Source: Lateolabrax maculatus (lineage: Eukaryota; Chordata; Actinopteri; Acropomatiformes; Lateolabracidae). Taken from it: a DNA stretch of 64,000 nt. Below the pieces are notes generated by a model. That model had not been told where the DNA came from. It searched no databases and saw only the letters and a program-made list of their open reading frames with translations. The translations under genes were made by a program, and so were the position numbers. Location: contig CM062213.1 of NCBI GenBank assembly GCA_031216445.1, positions 14,571,501 through 14,635,500 of the forward strand, written 5' to 3'. Below are positions 1 through 12,276 of the stretch, piece after piece (within the stretch, counting starts at the first letter, position 1; each line of letters opens with the position of its first letter).

Positions 1-725
1 TGGGAACTTCATCAGTAAGTTGTTCTCATGGAAGTTTCTCCATAGGCCAAATGGGGAGAAAATAAGTGAGGAAGAGTCTGTGTGTGTGAGAGAGCGTGGC
101 CAAGCCTGGTGAAGTCATTGTTACCCTCTTGTTTTACATGGGACTATTTATGTAGTGTGTGAGCATGTGAGGGAAGGAGGGAGAGCATATGGGTGTTTTT
201 CCAGTGTCTCTGTGTGTGTTCACATGTTGTTTTCTCTGCCTTCTTGTTGTGGTTGTTCACATATCCGATCTGTCCCAGCTTTGATAACAAAGGATTTTCT
301 TCAGTTCTCTTTCCCTGCAGTCAGTTAACTGTCAAATATGTGCTTGATTTCTATCAGTATTTCTGCATGAGTGAAAATCTGAAAGATTTTAAACAGCTGT
401 GTCATGAGCTGTTAGGAAATGGTACGAATTTTGTCCTACCAAGCGTAAGCATAATATATGATTAAACATAGCGTTTTCATAAATTTTATGTAACGTTTTA
501 TATTTCATGTTGTATGTTTATGGAGATTACTTGATTTATAACAATAGTAGTCTGTAAATGTCATCTGTTAAGGTGTATTTCCTCTTAGTTTTGACTATTC
601 TATTTTAAAGGATACAAATATTATTGCTAACTTCCGCTCAGTCCCAATACTAAAAGAGCAGAATAAACTGTGTTGAGATGTTTGTATAGTTTATATACAT
701 AGCCTGGGTAGACCCTGTGGCTCAC

Positions 726-788
726 TGTGTGTGTGTGTGTGTGTGTGTGCATGGTGAAAGGTGGAAACCCTGTCAGACGAGTGTGTGT

Positions 789-824
<36 letters not shown>
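726..824. repeat. two (TG)n microsatellites
   Basis: (TG)n at 726-749 and an interrupted (GT)n at 780-824, separated by 30 bp of unique sequence, inside the vgll4 intron. Confidence 0.95.
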
Positions 825-826
<2 letters not shown>

Positions 827-3074
827 CCATTTTGTGGGTTTCTGCAGACCTCGCAGAGCTTGGGCCTGGTTGTAACCTGTGGTTGAGCCTTCATCCTCCT
901 CTGCTTTTTTTGCTTTTTTGTCGTCTTCTCCTCTCTACGCCCTGATTCTTCCCAGATGTTTCCTGTGTGTGTATCTCTCTCTTTCTCTCTCTCCTCACTA
1001 TTTATTTCTTAAAGGAGTAGGATATGAACCTCCGCCCAACCAAAGATTTGTAGTGAGGTTTTCTCTGAAGACTTTAGTGCACAATTGTGAGAAAAAGCAT
1101 AGAAACTTTTATAGCTCCTGTATCTTTGCCTCAAAGTAAAATATAGCTAACTCACTAAATTGGCACCCTACAATAGAGCTAAACCTGGCACACTTTTAAA
1201 AACAAACCATATTTTTAAAGTCCTCGGTTCATATATTTATATTTGTTTTATTTAGTTTTCCATTGTGGCAATTAGGCTAGTTAGCTCATACAAAGCTGCT
1301 TGTTAAGCCAGAAAGAAAAGTTTTCAGATTTTACAGGAATGAACCTACAGTTTTTTTTTCCCTTTTCTTTTTAAGTCATTCAAACACATGGACACAGTCG
1401 TGATCTTTAACTTGAGGTTAACTTGAAGACAGGGTGTCATGTGAATGGTTACTTAAAAGGCTGTACTTAATGACAGATCCAAGTGGTGCAATATTGTTAA
1501 AGATATATGACTATATCATTTATGTATTGAGGGTTGGACTCTCTGGGTTTTAAATTAAGGGATCCTTCAGTGCATGCCCACCACAGTGACTACCACTAAT
1601 GCCAGGCTGCACATAATTCCCACTCTAGTAAAATAGAATCAAATAGATATCTGCTCTCCGTTTCATTGTGGCAAGCTGTCCATTCTGATGTCACTCACAG
1701 TTCTCTTTTTCAAAACGAATCAACCGAGTCTGCCTTCTCCACTCTTCATACCAACTATTGCATACAACATAGAGGTGCTCCACAACATATCCAAAATATA
1801 AAATACTCCCAAGCATGTGTTTTTAGTGTCACAAAATGATTTTAAGATAAAAATTTTAGAATTTTCTGGTGTGTTGACATTTGTCTGAAATTAATTTTTA
1901 ATGTCTGAAATCTCACTTTACTGCTCTCTACTGAGCCAACCATTTAGTGTCTATTATATAGGGAGTAGTGAATGAATGAACGAGGGTGTGACAGAGTTGA
2001 GAGTTAACTCACAGATTCTGACTACAGTTGGTGGGTTTACACTCAACTACTAGCTACCTAGTGAGCTGCTAACAGGTGAAACATGGCACAATTATCTAGA
2101 TCATTTGGAAATAGTCTCACCAATCTTGTGGACTAACTACTACTCAATTATTTTTTTCTTAAATATCAAAATACTACAGAATGGTGCTTTTCTCTAGGTA
2201 ACCATCTTTGGCTTAGTGTTACTGGGAGCAAGATACAGTGTTGCTTTTGCTGTTAGAATAGTTCGTAGTCAGATTGAACAATTCAGTCTAATTAATTTGA
2301 ATTGCAAAATATCAAGACTCAGCCAATGTTCAGCCAATTCTAGAGTGAGGATGGGACTGACCTTTCCTTGAGGAAGGCACAAGTTTCGTTTTGGAGTTTG
2401 GCCAACTTATGGACGAAACGTTATTTTACCATAGCTGATCAAATCTGCCGGGACAGTCACTTCAACAGCCAGTTTCTTGCTATAAGTGAGAAGCCTGCAG
2501 TTTTCATATAATTGAGTACTTTCTCTCACATCTTTACATACATAATTTGATCTGAGCTTCTGTCTCCCTTTCTCCCCCTGCCCTATCTCAGTACAAGTCT
2601 TTGCACCTCTGTGTGGTGTTTACTACATATTGATGCTTGATCCTGAAGAGTGATTAGTAACCCGTGAACACATATTGTGAAATAAGATTAAGCTGCAACC
2701 CCAACCTCTTCCCCTGTCTTTTTTCCACGGTCCACTCCTCTTGCCCTCTTTTTTCTATTTAGTTTGTCTCCCCATACCCCTTGTAGGTGCCAACTCTCAG
2801 AGTTCTTTACTTTTTCAAAGGCTGTCTCCCCCTTTCTCTCCCCCACTTTTAGCTCTCATCCTCCCCTCTAGCCCCAGACCTCCCTCTTCAGCTGTAGCCC
2901 TTGTTACCACCCCCATCCCCACTTCTCATGTGTAGCCCCCTCTCTCCCCAGCTGCGACCCTAACGATAATTGAGAGGTGAGTAAGAGAGACAAAGACACA
3001 GGGTGGGTTTTGAATGCCTGATCCCTGGCATGAAATGTGGTCCGGGGTTTGGTGGGCAGTCAGGCGAGGGGAAG

Positions 3075-3135
3075 GCGGGGGCGGTGGTGGATTCGACAGC
3101 TACGCCATTCATTGGTCGGATTTGTTGATCCCAAT
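3075..3135. promoter_or_regulatory. GC-box and paired CCAAT cluster (possible alternative promoter or enhancer)
   Basis: A GC-box-like ggcgggggcggtgg is followed by an inverted CCAAT (ATTGG, 3111-3115) and a direct CCAAT (3131-3135). A TATAAAAG sits about 420 bp further on (3549-3556). VGLL4 genes use alternative first exons, so an internal promoter is possible, but I could not find a convincing first exon with a splice donor. Confidence 0.25.
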
Positions 3136-4756
3136 CACTGGCTCCTGCAACGGCCCCTCTTGTGTGAGGATGTGGGCATGCCTGCTCTTTGGCAATGATT
3201 CAAGTTTGGAACAACTTCCACAACCTAACGCAAGACCCAGCTGCTGGGAGAAGATGAGAGCGAGAGAGAGTCTTATTATGTCTTTGCCTCCAAGCTAATC
3301 AAGGGATTGTTTATATTTGAAGATAACAGAGTTATAAAGGAGGACTTTGGTTTGTAGCATTTGATTAAAAGTTTCCTGTTAATATAATTTAACAGTATAT
3401 TCACCTGAGCACACCTTTGTGACTATTATGACCTGATTTTTATGTGATTTAACTCCACAATGAGAAAAAGTAATCTTTTGACTGTATGAGGAATCGATGC
3501 CACTATGGGAAAACATAAAAGATTGTTAGTGCGCTGTCAGCCAGGGTTTATAAAAGCGATGCCAAGTCTCTCCCTCTTTAACCCTCAGGAAGTTTGCTGC
3601 CGATTGTGAGAAAAAAGAAAGAGAGAAAGACAAAGAGAGAAAAAAGAGGGGGTGGGGGGTCCCTGCTAATGTAAGCTCTCGGCACAAACGAAGGAAACTA
3701 CCGACCTCACTCTTTCTTATAGTAGAGGTCTGGACCATTCACATGCAGCTCCCCCCTCCCATCTCTCCACAGCTCTTCCTCTCTCCCCCTCTGTATTCTG
3801 CTGAGACTATTTATTTGTTGAGGACGGTGCTGTGGGCTCCAGATGCTTGACCCAGCAGTCAGGTTGCCTGGTCACATGGATCTACAACTGTTTGCCTGAA
3901 CTTGTTGTTTTGCATCCAAACAAACCTTAAAGGGCTGCTGCAGCTTTATTACTCTGGAGACTTTCTCACATGGTGGGGAAATGCCTCCTCGCAGTATTTG
4001 ATAAAGAATAAAGAGGGAATTTCATGTTATAATTTTGTCCAGTGCAGTTTATTTAGGGTAAATTTAATTGCTTATTTTCCACAATTTAGGCTTCAGTGTC
4101 TATGTATAATATATAAATCAGTGTAGGAATAAAGAAGTCAGTATAGGTTTGCGAATGGATGCTTGTATGCAAGTGGGAATGGAGTTGGAGGGAAAAGAAG
4201 AGATAGTGAGAGGCGTGTACAGTAAATCTTGCCCCCTGTAACTGGGCCTCAAACTGTAGGAGGGGAGTGGAGCTGCAGTAAAGGTGTAATACACAGTTTA
4301 ACACACATACAGAAAACAGACCACATTTGCACTGAGCAAAACGATTGCTACCTGTTAAACTGCAAGCAAGTGTGCACAGTATCAGGCATCACCACTTTGG
4401 TACATATCAAACATTTCAAAGTCATTATCATTAGAGCTGGGAGCAGGAAAGAAGTGGCCAAAATCTGTGCTGGGTCAAACTGTCGTTACTTGAATCCCTT
4501 ATCCTTATCTCTGCTTTTTCAATGATTAAAATATGAGCTCACAGTTTGGAGAACAGAAGGACTTCTTTGTGGTGGGAAAGTAATTCTCTTTCATATGGAA
4601 AGTGTGTGGCCAGCCTACCTTCTTTCACCTTAGTATTCAGCTCATGGTTGTGATTGTGGGGGGTATGTTGTTGAATAGAAGACAAGGCAAAGAAAGAGTA
4701 AAAAAACAAAAGAAGAGAGATAACAACAACTTAAGCAGATTAAATCAAATGTTGAC

Positions 4757-4872
4757 AGTGAGGCCCTGTTCATACATTGGCTTAACCTGCGTCTTGGCCA
4801 TCCGATCACAAGTGGAAAGCTCTAAGTAAAGGTGTGAATGCACCAAGATGCATTGAGATGCGATTGCTCTGC
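4757..4872 (+). mobile_element. MITE-like interspersed repeat fragment
   Basis: The stretch gaggccctgttcatacattgg ... ccgatcacaagtgga ... ctctaagta ... gtgtgaatgcacc ... gatgcgattgctc matches, from memory, a non-autonomous DNA transposon common in teleosts. It is inside the vgll4 intron and has no coding capacity. Confidence 0.55.
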
Positions 4873-5095
4873 CCTGCAATAGCACAGCAAGATTTTTTTT
4901 ATCTGACAGCAATGAGTGCAGCTGGTTTCATGTTCACTGGAAAGATAAAGTTGATTTGCTGTACTGAGGAAACCACTTTAGAGCTTTGAACTTTGTGCCC
5001 GTTTGCCCCTCTGTGCAGGGAGAAGTTTGGAGTCCATCCATGTTGGATAAAGTTAGGAGAGATTTCCGTCCTTCTTCTTCCTAGACTTAACAGCA

Positions 5096-5098
<3 letters not shown>

Positions 5099-5146
<48 letters not shown>
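5099..5146. repeat. (TG)n(AG)n compound microsatellite
   Basis: (TG)n at 5099-5134 running into (AG)n to 5146, about 470 bp upstream of the first visible vgll4 exon. Confidence 0.95.
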
Positions 5147-5617
5147 CATGTGCTTCTACAAAACTGTCTTATCAAACCCTCCAGCAATCTGAGAACTAAG
5201 AGTGTGTATGAGAGTGTGTGAGGTCAGTATTAATAGCTTCTGCTCCTGCAGTGTTTGACTCAGTGTCCCAATTTACAATAGTTCTTTTGTTTATCTTCCC
5301 TCATTCTCTCTCTGAGCCCCTGTATTTATTCATCTCTCCACTGCTCATCTTTTATCTCTCCATTTTCTACTTTGACACTCCATCTGCCACGAGTTTTCCC
5401 TCACCTCGTTTTCTTCTGAGCTCGTAAATAAATAGCAAATAAATAGAAAATATGCAATCTATCTTCCAAACTCAGTATGTTTACTGGGTTCAGAGTCAGT
5501 ATACTGCTATCAGACCCCTCTAAAATAAATACACATAAAATAAATACCCAACCCAGTGTGCTGGAGAAATTAATGTGCCTCTCTCTGTCTCCACCTCTTT
5601 TTCCCTCTGTTGCACAG

Positions 5618-5885
5618 GAAACCGAATGGAGACTACCGCAGCTCTCCCATCTCCAAGGACCGCAGCCGGAGCCCCATTGAGCGTGTGGTGGTGCCCAGTG
5701 CTCTGGGAGTCCACAGCAACCACCTGTACAGCCATGCCCACCACCACCATCACCACCTGGCCAGCTTAGCCGGCATGGACCAGCCACTGGCACTCACCAA
5801 AAACAGCATTGTGGAGTCTGCACGTAGCAGCACAGCAGCCATGGCCACAGTGCCGCACACAGTCAGTGCCATGGAGCGCCAGCAG
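5618..5885 (+). CDS. vgll4: vgll4 coding exon (first in window)
   Basis: The exon is 268 nt, with acceptor AG at 5616-5617 after a pyrimidine-rich tract and donor GTAACC at 5886. Its first base completes a codon from an exon left of the window; 89 whole codons follow, beginning KPNGDYRSSP and ending MERQQ. It holds the basic SRSPIER segment and the conserved DQPLALTKNS motif. A histidine-rich stretch (HSHAH followed by five more H, near residues 38-46 of this exon) is much more His-rich than the matching part of human VGLL4. Confidence 0.95.
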
Positions 5886-7381
5886 GTAACCTTCACATCC
5901 TGTTTCTTTGGTTCTAGTACCAACTACGTCTTTTGAAAATTGTTGAGTAAAAACTCAACTCTGGTAGGCCCCCCACATAATGTAACTAATGTCCAGGTTC
6001 CTGGGATGGTGGAGAGTACAAATTTCCTGTTTGGCATGTTATTTTTTGGCAAAATTATTTTCAAACCCTTGTGGTCATTGAATCATTCTCTCTACCTCAA
6101 GCTTCAAACCTCCCTTCGGTCTGTCTTGAATACTTGAATACTTCCCACTTTTTCCTGCATTCTTAATTCTGGTCTTTTCACGCCCACTCTTGACACAACG
6201 GTTTATGTTGTTTTTGGTGTTGAATGTTGAATTTGTGTCTTTTGTGTTTCAGAATCGTCCTTCAGTGATCACTTGCGCCCCAGCCAACAACCGCAACTGC
6301 AACCTGTCTCACTGTCCAGTCTCCCACAACGGCTGCGCAAGCCTCCCTAACAACTACAGGAGAATCAACAGTGAGTGCAGTTATTCAAGTGCATCCTGAT
6401 GGACAGACAGACAGACATCATCTTTGTTCTCTCTATCCAAATATATTGAATTTTTTCTGTACTTGATTTCATCATAAAAGGAAACTTAAGGGGTGAACGT
6501 GATCAATGCTGATTGTTATAAAGTAACCTACTGTATATTTGGCACATTTGTCTCTAAATATGGATATAATTTTGGAAACAAAATTATTTCCCATCCAGTG
6601 CAGTTTGTGGGAAACCTCTCCACAAGTGCAAATCGCCCTCCAGAGAAAACACAGCCTGCTCATACTCTCCGCATTCAGACTGACTGACATAACTAGTGAT
6701 GCTAAAAAGATCATCTCAGTTCAGAGTCTCACAGTTTCTGTTTATAAAAATCAACAGCTTTGTTTACTGTCATCTCAGCCAAACACGTCTGTTTTATTAG
6801 TCTCGTCTGTGAGTGTCAGTCATGTTTTCTGTGGGTTGATAACTTTACAGTTGCCATTTTTATGATCCCAGTGAAATCCCTATGATCTCATTGAGGTCAA
6901 CAGTGAAATTTAAAACGGTGATTTTATTTTTTAAAAGAACTGCAGTGAAAAAATGAAGTAGATGTCGGAATTTTGCATTGACCTAAAATGCACATTACCG
7001 ATGTTAAAATGAGCCGAGGCAATAAATTGCCCACTGACAGTTATACAAGTGAGTTTCAGAGATTTTTCTCTTTTAATTATGGGAACTAAAAGCTCTCTCT
7101 GTCCTTCTCCGATCCCTGTTCTAGACAATACAGCCTGTGACCCAGTGATTGAGGAGCATTTCCGTCGCAGTCTCGGGAAGAACTACAAGGAGCCTGAGTC
7201 CACCGCCACCAACTCGGTGTCCATCACAGGCTCGGTGGACGACCACTTCGCCAAGGCACTGGGCGAGACCTGGCTGCAGATCAAAAACAAGGGGAGTCCC
7301 TCGTCGTCCAGCAGCAGCCCAAATTCCTCCCCAGATAGTCACATGGTCAATCACAACCACTCCCCTTCTGTGGTCTCCTGA
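5618..7381 (+). CDS. vgll4: vgll4, vestigial-like family member 4 (C-terminal part, three exons)
   Basis: Joining 5618-5885, 6253-6370 and 7125-7381 gives an uninterrupted frame of 213 complete residues plus a stop, entered mid-codon (phase: one base carried in). It matches the C-terminal two-thirds of vertebrate VGLL4: the basic RSRSPIERVV motif, the QPLALTKNS motif, the NRPSVITCA and NCNLSHCP blocks, then two TDU motifs (IEEHFRRSLGKNY and VDDHFAKALGETWLQI) and the terminal HSPSVVS. By family knowledge, VGLL4 is a nuclear cofactor that binds TEAD factors through the TDU motifs and competes with YAP/TAZ. The N-terminal exons (about 85 residues in mammals) are not in the window. Teleosts carry more than one vgll4 paralogue; adjacency to atg7 fits the ancestral locus, but I do not assign a or b. 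Confidence 0.96.
5886..6252 (+). other. vgll4: vgll4 intron
   Basis: 367-bp GT-AG intron (GTAACC ... ttgtgtttcag). Nothing else was recognised in it. Confidence 0.9.
6253..6370 (+). CDS. vgll4: vgll4 coding exon (second in window)
   Basis: The exon is 118 nt, with acceptor AG at 6251-6252 and donor GTGAGT at 6371. It encodes 39 codons plus one base, starting NRPSVITCAP and ending NNYRRIN. The Cys/His-rich segment NCNLSHCPVSHNGC is conserved with mammalian VGLL4 and lies just ahead of the TDU region. The phase agrees with both neighbouring exons. Confidence 0.95.
6371..7124 (+). other. vgll4: vgll4 intron
   Basis: 754-bp GT-AG intron (GTGAGT ... cctgttctag). AT-rich, with no feature recognised beyond a short (GACA)n near 6,404-6,417. 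Confidence 0.9.
7125..7381 (+). CDS. vgll4: vgll4 terminal coding exon with both TDU motifs
   Basis: The coding part is 257 nt, with acceptor AG at 7123-7124 and stop TGA at 7379-7381. It carries TDU1 (VIEEHFRRSLGKNY) and TDU2 (SVDDHFAKALGETWLQI), separated by a Ser/Thr-rich linker containing NSVSITGS. These are the paired TEAD-interaction motifs that distinguish VGLL4 from VGLL1-3, which have one. A serine run and the invariant VGLL4 C-terminus (HSPSVVS) follow. The exon continues directly into the 3' UTR. Confidence 0.97.
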
Positions 7382-8387
7382 AGGGGGAGGGGTTTAAGAG
7401 GGTTTTGCCCTTTTCCCCAGCCCCCCCAATCATCCCGGCTCCAACACCCATGCCCCCATCACTTTGGTCTGTCACCAGCATCCCCGAGGGAATGCCTGCC
7501 TGCTGGTCTGCTAAAAACATCCAAAACCCTCAAGCCTGCTCTCTCTTTCTATGCACTCATAGAGGATCTACCAAGCAATAACAACATGGCTGTCTTTCTT
7601 CTTCTGCCCTCTGGTATGGCAATGCCAGACAATAATCAGTAATGAGCGATGAGGGTTTTTGACTTTGGGACTTGACTGGAGCATCAAGCTGCTCCTTCCA
7701 ATCATTCATCATCCGTGCATGTCAGGCTCGGAGCTGAGCAAGTGTCTGTAGTTATATGTACATAAAAAGAGAGAGGAAAGGCGGTGTTTTAATTATACAT
7801 TTTTCTTCTTTGTTGTTTTTTTTGTTTTTGTTTGTTTCTTTAACAGTAGTTTTGTGTACTGCTTTTGCATTACGAGATGCCCGACATTTAAAAGAAAAGA
7901 TAAGCGAGAAATACTTTGGAGAAAATAATCACAAACCACCTGACTGTGCTACCAAAGAAACCTCAGACACTGATGTTTATCAATGCCCGCCTCAAAAACA
8001 AAACAACAAAAAGCCATCTTGTTATCTCCTCCCTCTGGTTTTTCTTATTTCATTCTCTCCCCCACTCTCCTGTGTTTGTGTTCTGGTGGGTTTTTTTACT
8101 GTATGTGTATACTTGGGTGATCGTCTGATTTGCACTACTGTCGTCGAGGGTGGCATGTCAATATTGTAATCTGGCACTGCACACAGTGGCACTGATAAAG
8201 CGGATTTTTGACACAATCAGGTTTAATCCAGCTTTTGTTGGAACCTCAATTTGAACTCCCATTAACTGTTTTTTGTTTTTAAAAAACCAGGGCAAAATTT
8301 CATTCTGGCCCTGACGGAAAAATACAAGCCACAATTGTATGCATTATTTATTGAATCTATTCTTGACAAATGTAAAATGCATACCGG

Positions 8388-8808
8388 TGGGGCTGGGCAG
8401 TAGAAAATGTTAGGGATCTGCAAAGTTATACGGATTAAGATACTGTGTTCCAATATAAAAGTTATTTAGTCACATCACTGCATGTTGATTAATGCAAACA
8501 CATGCTTGCACGGTAAGGGAAGGTGGGCGAAAAAAAGGTTGCTAAAAACCAAGCCATATCAAAATTATCGATAAAGAACCTTTTTAGGTGACGCTTTAAG
8601 GGTAAGGGTATTAAAAAAGAGATAAATTGAGGGAGGGACAGGCCACTCTCTTAACTTACGAAGAATTTGTTTCTTCACCCACCTTTTTTTTCACCATGTA
8701 AATATGAATTTATATGATATTTGGAAGGGAACATGTATATAACATGATAAATATCTTCAGTATTCAAAGTATTTTTGGATAGTAAATGTATGACACCGCC
8801 CAGCCCTA
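8388..8808 (+). mobile_element. hAT-type MITE (421 bp) in the vgll4 3' UTR
   Basis: Terminal inverted repeats are tggggctgggcagt at the left end and, at the right end, accgcccagccc-ta, whose complement is tagggctgggcggt. The flanking 8-bp direct repeats CATACCGG (8380-8387) and CATACCAG (8809-8816) differ at one base and are the length of a hAT target-site duplication. The interior is AT-rich with no ORF. By position it would be part of the mature vgll4 mRNA and contributes two TGTANATA motifs. Confidence 0.8.
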
Positions 8809-11800
8809 CATACCAGCCCTACTCTACTGCAACTACACATAGAACCAATTTGTTAATTAAGCAGTGTTGATTGGTATCGGCCCCAACCAAAACATACAAA
8901 ATTACCTCACACGCTTAAATCCAAACTGTTGCATTTCATTTTACAAGCACAGTCAGGTTATCAGATCAGCTAACTTGTGTTGATGGACATCACAGCCATC
9001 ACTAGAGGAGATTAGGACTGAAAACAGTTTCACAACCTGCAGCGTGTTGACGGTCGTGTTGGCTGAACAGTGTGCTTTGATGTGTTTCACAGGCTTAACT
9101 GCTGACAGTGATGAGGGGATAGATGACACTGCATGTCACTTTGTGGTTGAACAAAAAAAAAAAAGTCTGGTTTCTCGACAGGGGGAGAGAAGATTATTCA
9201 GATCTCTTCAAACAAGCCTTTGTTTTTGTAACTCTTTGAACACAGGTGTTGTAATTATATTTGGCTTACACACCCTGCCACCCCTCCCTCTCCTACACAC
9301 TGTGGTTTGGTAGATTTCTACAAGGTTTGAAGGGTAAACTAATGCTTCTACAGATGCATGTTTTGTTTTTAATAGCTGGTATCTATTAATGTTTTTAAGC
9401 ATTTCAATCTTAACTACTATTAGCCTTTTCATTTGGACGTTAGTTGTTACTTCTTTCATTGTCAGTAACAGACATAGACACTATACACTCACTGCTGGGT
9501 CAGTTGTACTCCATATTATTATTGTTATTGTTATTATTACAATTTTGTATTTTTTGTTTTCCATTAATATCTGTATGGTAACAAACATCTATAGTGGGAC
9601 GGCCTCCGGACAGGCTCTGTTGAACAATGAGATCTGCGTTTTTTCTTCGAATCCATCTCAGCACGGCAATCGATCCTCTCATTCCCGCAGCAGAGCAGTG
9701 ATAGTTCTTGTGTTGAGTTGGCTTTGGGACACGCAGCCCATAAAGGTTTTCTTAAGATGTTGATCCATCGGTGGTACAGGATGCTACAACCTTCAGCGTG
9801 ACTGAGCTGAGACACCAAATTGGCACAAATTAGTCAGCAGGGCCTTGTTTTCCTGAAAAGCTGTGTTTTTGGCTCATCTTAAAGTCACCAGCCTTTACCC
9901 ACATTCTTGCTGCAGTCTGAAGAAGTACTTTGTGCTCGACAGGCTCGCACGCTATGATGCTTTTGGGAAACATGGTATTGTTTATGGTAAGAGAAAACCT
10001 TGCAGAAAGATGGCAGCAAAACTAAATGGAACACTCGGCTGATAATTAGGAGCTATCTGCATTTATGGTGTGATGTCACAGCTCTTTCAACATTTACCCG
10101 CTGACTTTTTGTGTCCCAGCTTGGTGTCCAGCCTTTTTATTTTTCTTTGTATTTCAGTGATTTCTTTTCTGAACAAAATTGTCTTGTTGCTGCAGTTAAG
10201 CTAGACTGCTGCAGTCTGAGAAAAGTGAATTTTACTCTGTTAAAGAGCCTGCGCCAAGGTGGCATACATTCCTCCTGTAAGGAACTTTGTACAGGCCTCA
10301 TACACACTCGGTATCTCCATATCAACAGACAGAACTAATAACCAGTTAACAGCAGTTTTCTTGTGTCTTTACTGGAATTACAAGGCGTCCACTTTTGCTA
10401 TTTTTTGTCTTTGCATCAAAAAAGAAAAAAAAATCATACTACATGATAAAGGAACAAGCATTCATGCCATAACATATCTGAGGACATTCAGAACATAGAG
10501 TTTAGAGAACTGGGGTTGTAACAGTGAAAAAGTAGCAGAAGTACAGAATCATAACACATCTCTGAGCTGAAGTTAAAAGATGATTATATTGTATGTGTTT
10601 GGTTTAGGTCATTTTTATCAAGTATACGAGCACATCCGTTAGAGTTCTCTAAATATAACAGTGTTCTAGAATGTCCACACATTCCATCCTCAACTTCTAG
10701 AAGTTCTAAAATATTCAGATACGCAATATTCTGAATCATAACACGACTGCTAGTGAATTAATTTCCACAATAAATAAGAACTCTACGATCTAAATGTGCT
10801 TTCTGTGACAGTTTCAGAGTGGTTTGGATAGGGATTACTAGGTGGGGGGGTGCAGAGCTTCAGGAGCTGAGCTTCTGTAAGCACAGTCTCTCAGACTGAG
10901 TTGACCCTGATTAAGATTGGATATTGTTAGCAACATGCTAGACGACACGAGGGAAAAGGGCTCAGTGTCCAGAGGATTTTTTTTTTTTTTTTTTTTTTCT
11001 ATTATTATTCTTTCTCATTATCATTTCACTACCACCCTGTAGGTAGGAGGCTCTCTTTCTGCTTCGGCACACACTCCCTACACAATGTAGGAAAATCGCT
11101 TAATAAAAAAAAAAAATACTTTTTTATAATAGGTAACTATAAGACCATCATTACGCTGTGCGTAACGAATGTACAGAGAAAAAAATCGTAGGTATTTTTT
11201 GAGGAACAATTAATTTGTTAATGATATGTAGCTATTTAATTGTTGGTTTTCCCTGTCCTTATATTGTAATCATTGCATTTTTCTTTTTTGTGAAAAAAGT
11301 TGATCTTTTTTGTTTATAGAGTTTGTCTTGTTAGAGTAAAGGTTCAAGTGCAGGAACACAGTAAACGTATGAAACCACAATAAGCCACTGGTGTGTCGGT
11401 GACAATCGCTACTTCCGTTGGTCCCCAATGTTCTGCAATCATTTAACTTGTAGTCGATCACGTGACTTCTGAGACATCTGAACAAAAGTTTCACTTGTGA
11501 GCAAAAAAAAAGGTTGGCCTTTTGAGCAATTTGCATGTTTTGCATTGATGAAACATAATTTTGCCCTAGCCCAGTGAGTCTTGCCGGACATTTCGAAATC
11601 ATTTCAGTTTAACTATTAAAAATAAAATAAAACTCAACATTAGTCATGTCATGGACTAGAAGGCTGGTAAGATTTCCGCCACTGCATGTAAACAACATAA
11701 ATTGTGGATTTTGAAGGTCTTTTGATGACCGTTTTGGGTTTATAGTTGGGAACAGGGCTACAAGTAAAATCATCTGTCCATTTGAGAACATTTGTCAGAT

Positions 11801-12270
11801 TGGTTTAACTTCACTGAAATCGAAACACTAAAGCTGATGAAACCGATGAAAACCTGACGGCATTTTCGTGCATATTTTGTGCTCCAGTTCTTCTGCTTCG
11901 TTGCCAGTCAGTGAGGCTAAGACGATATAAGTAGCAAGTAAGCTTTGGGAATGTCACCCTTGTATCTAATGTCGCTGTTCCCATCTGTGGAGGCCATTTT
12001 CTTTTGCCTCTGTGATCAAGTAAACGACGTGACAATTGTGCAGATAAATAAAAGAGGAGTTCGTCTTTACTCTGACTGTACCACATTTTCCAGGTCCTTT
12101 CTTTTTGCAGTGGAAGTAGCATGTACTTAGTGGTAGTAATACTCTGAACTGTAAGAAAAAAAAATTATTTGTATCAAGAAAACAACAGTCGATTTGTGGC
12201 TCTGTGTCTCCTCCTACTAAAAAGGTTTTGGCAGGCCACCTTTTTTGTACGTAAAGTAGCCTTGATGAAC

Positions 12271-12276
12271 AATAAA
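12271..12276 (+). terminator. vgll4: vgll4 poly(A) signal AATAAA
   Basis: A canonical AATAAA is followed within 25-90 bases by a strong GU/U-rich downstream element (gtctgactgtgagg, then tgttttggtgtgtttgtgg). This is the arrangement expected of an efficient cleavage site, predicted near 12,290-12,300. It lies before the predicted end of the opposing atg7 transcript. Confidence 0.75.

Larger units (their letters stand above)
1..5617. other. vgll4: vgll4 intronic sequence (upstream of first visible exon)
   Basis: No coding exon was recognised. The exon encoding the conserved segment just before this point (KRKFSMEPGDED...KMSRIF in mammals) was looked for and not found, so the intron extends left of the window. 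Contents: (TG)n tracts, a pyrimidine-rich block at 2,700-2,960, a GC-rich promoter-like patch at about 3,060-3,140, a purine tract at 3,607-3,659 and a MITE fragment at about 4,757-4,872. Confidence 0.7.

Noticed and set aside
3844..3902. Possible short alternative vgll4 first exon (atgcttgaccc ... or atggatctacaactg)
   Set aside because: The frame closes at TGA after a few codons (MDLQLFA) with no GT donor before the stop, so it cannot join the vgll4 frame.
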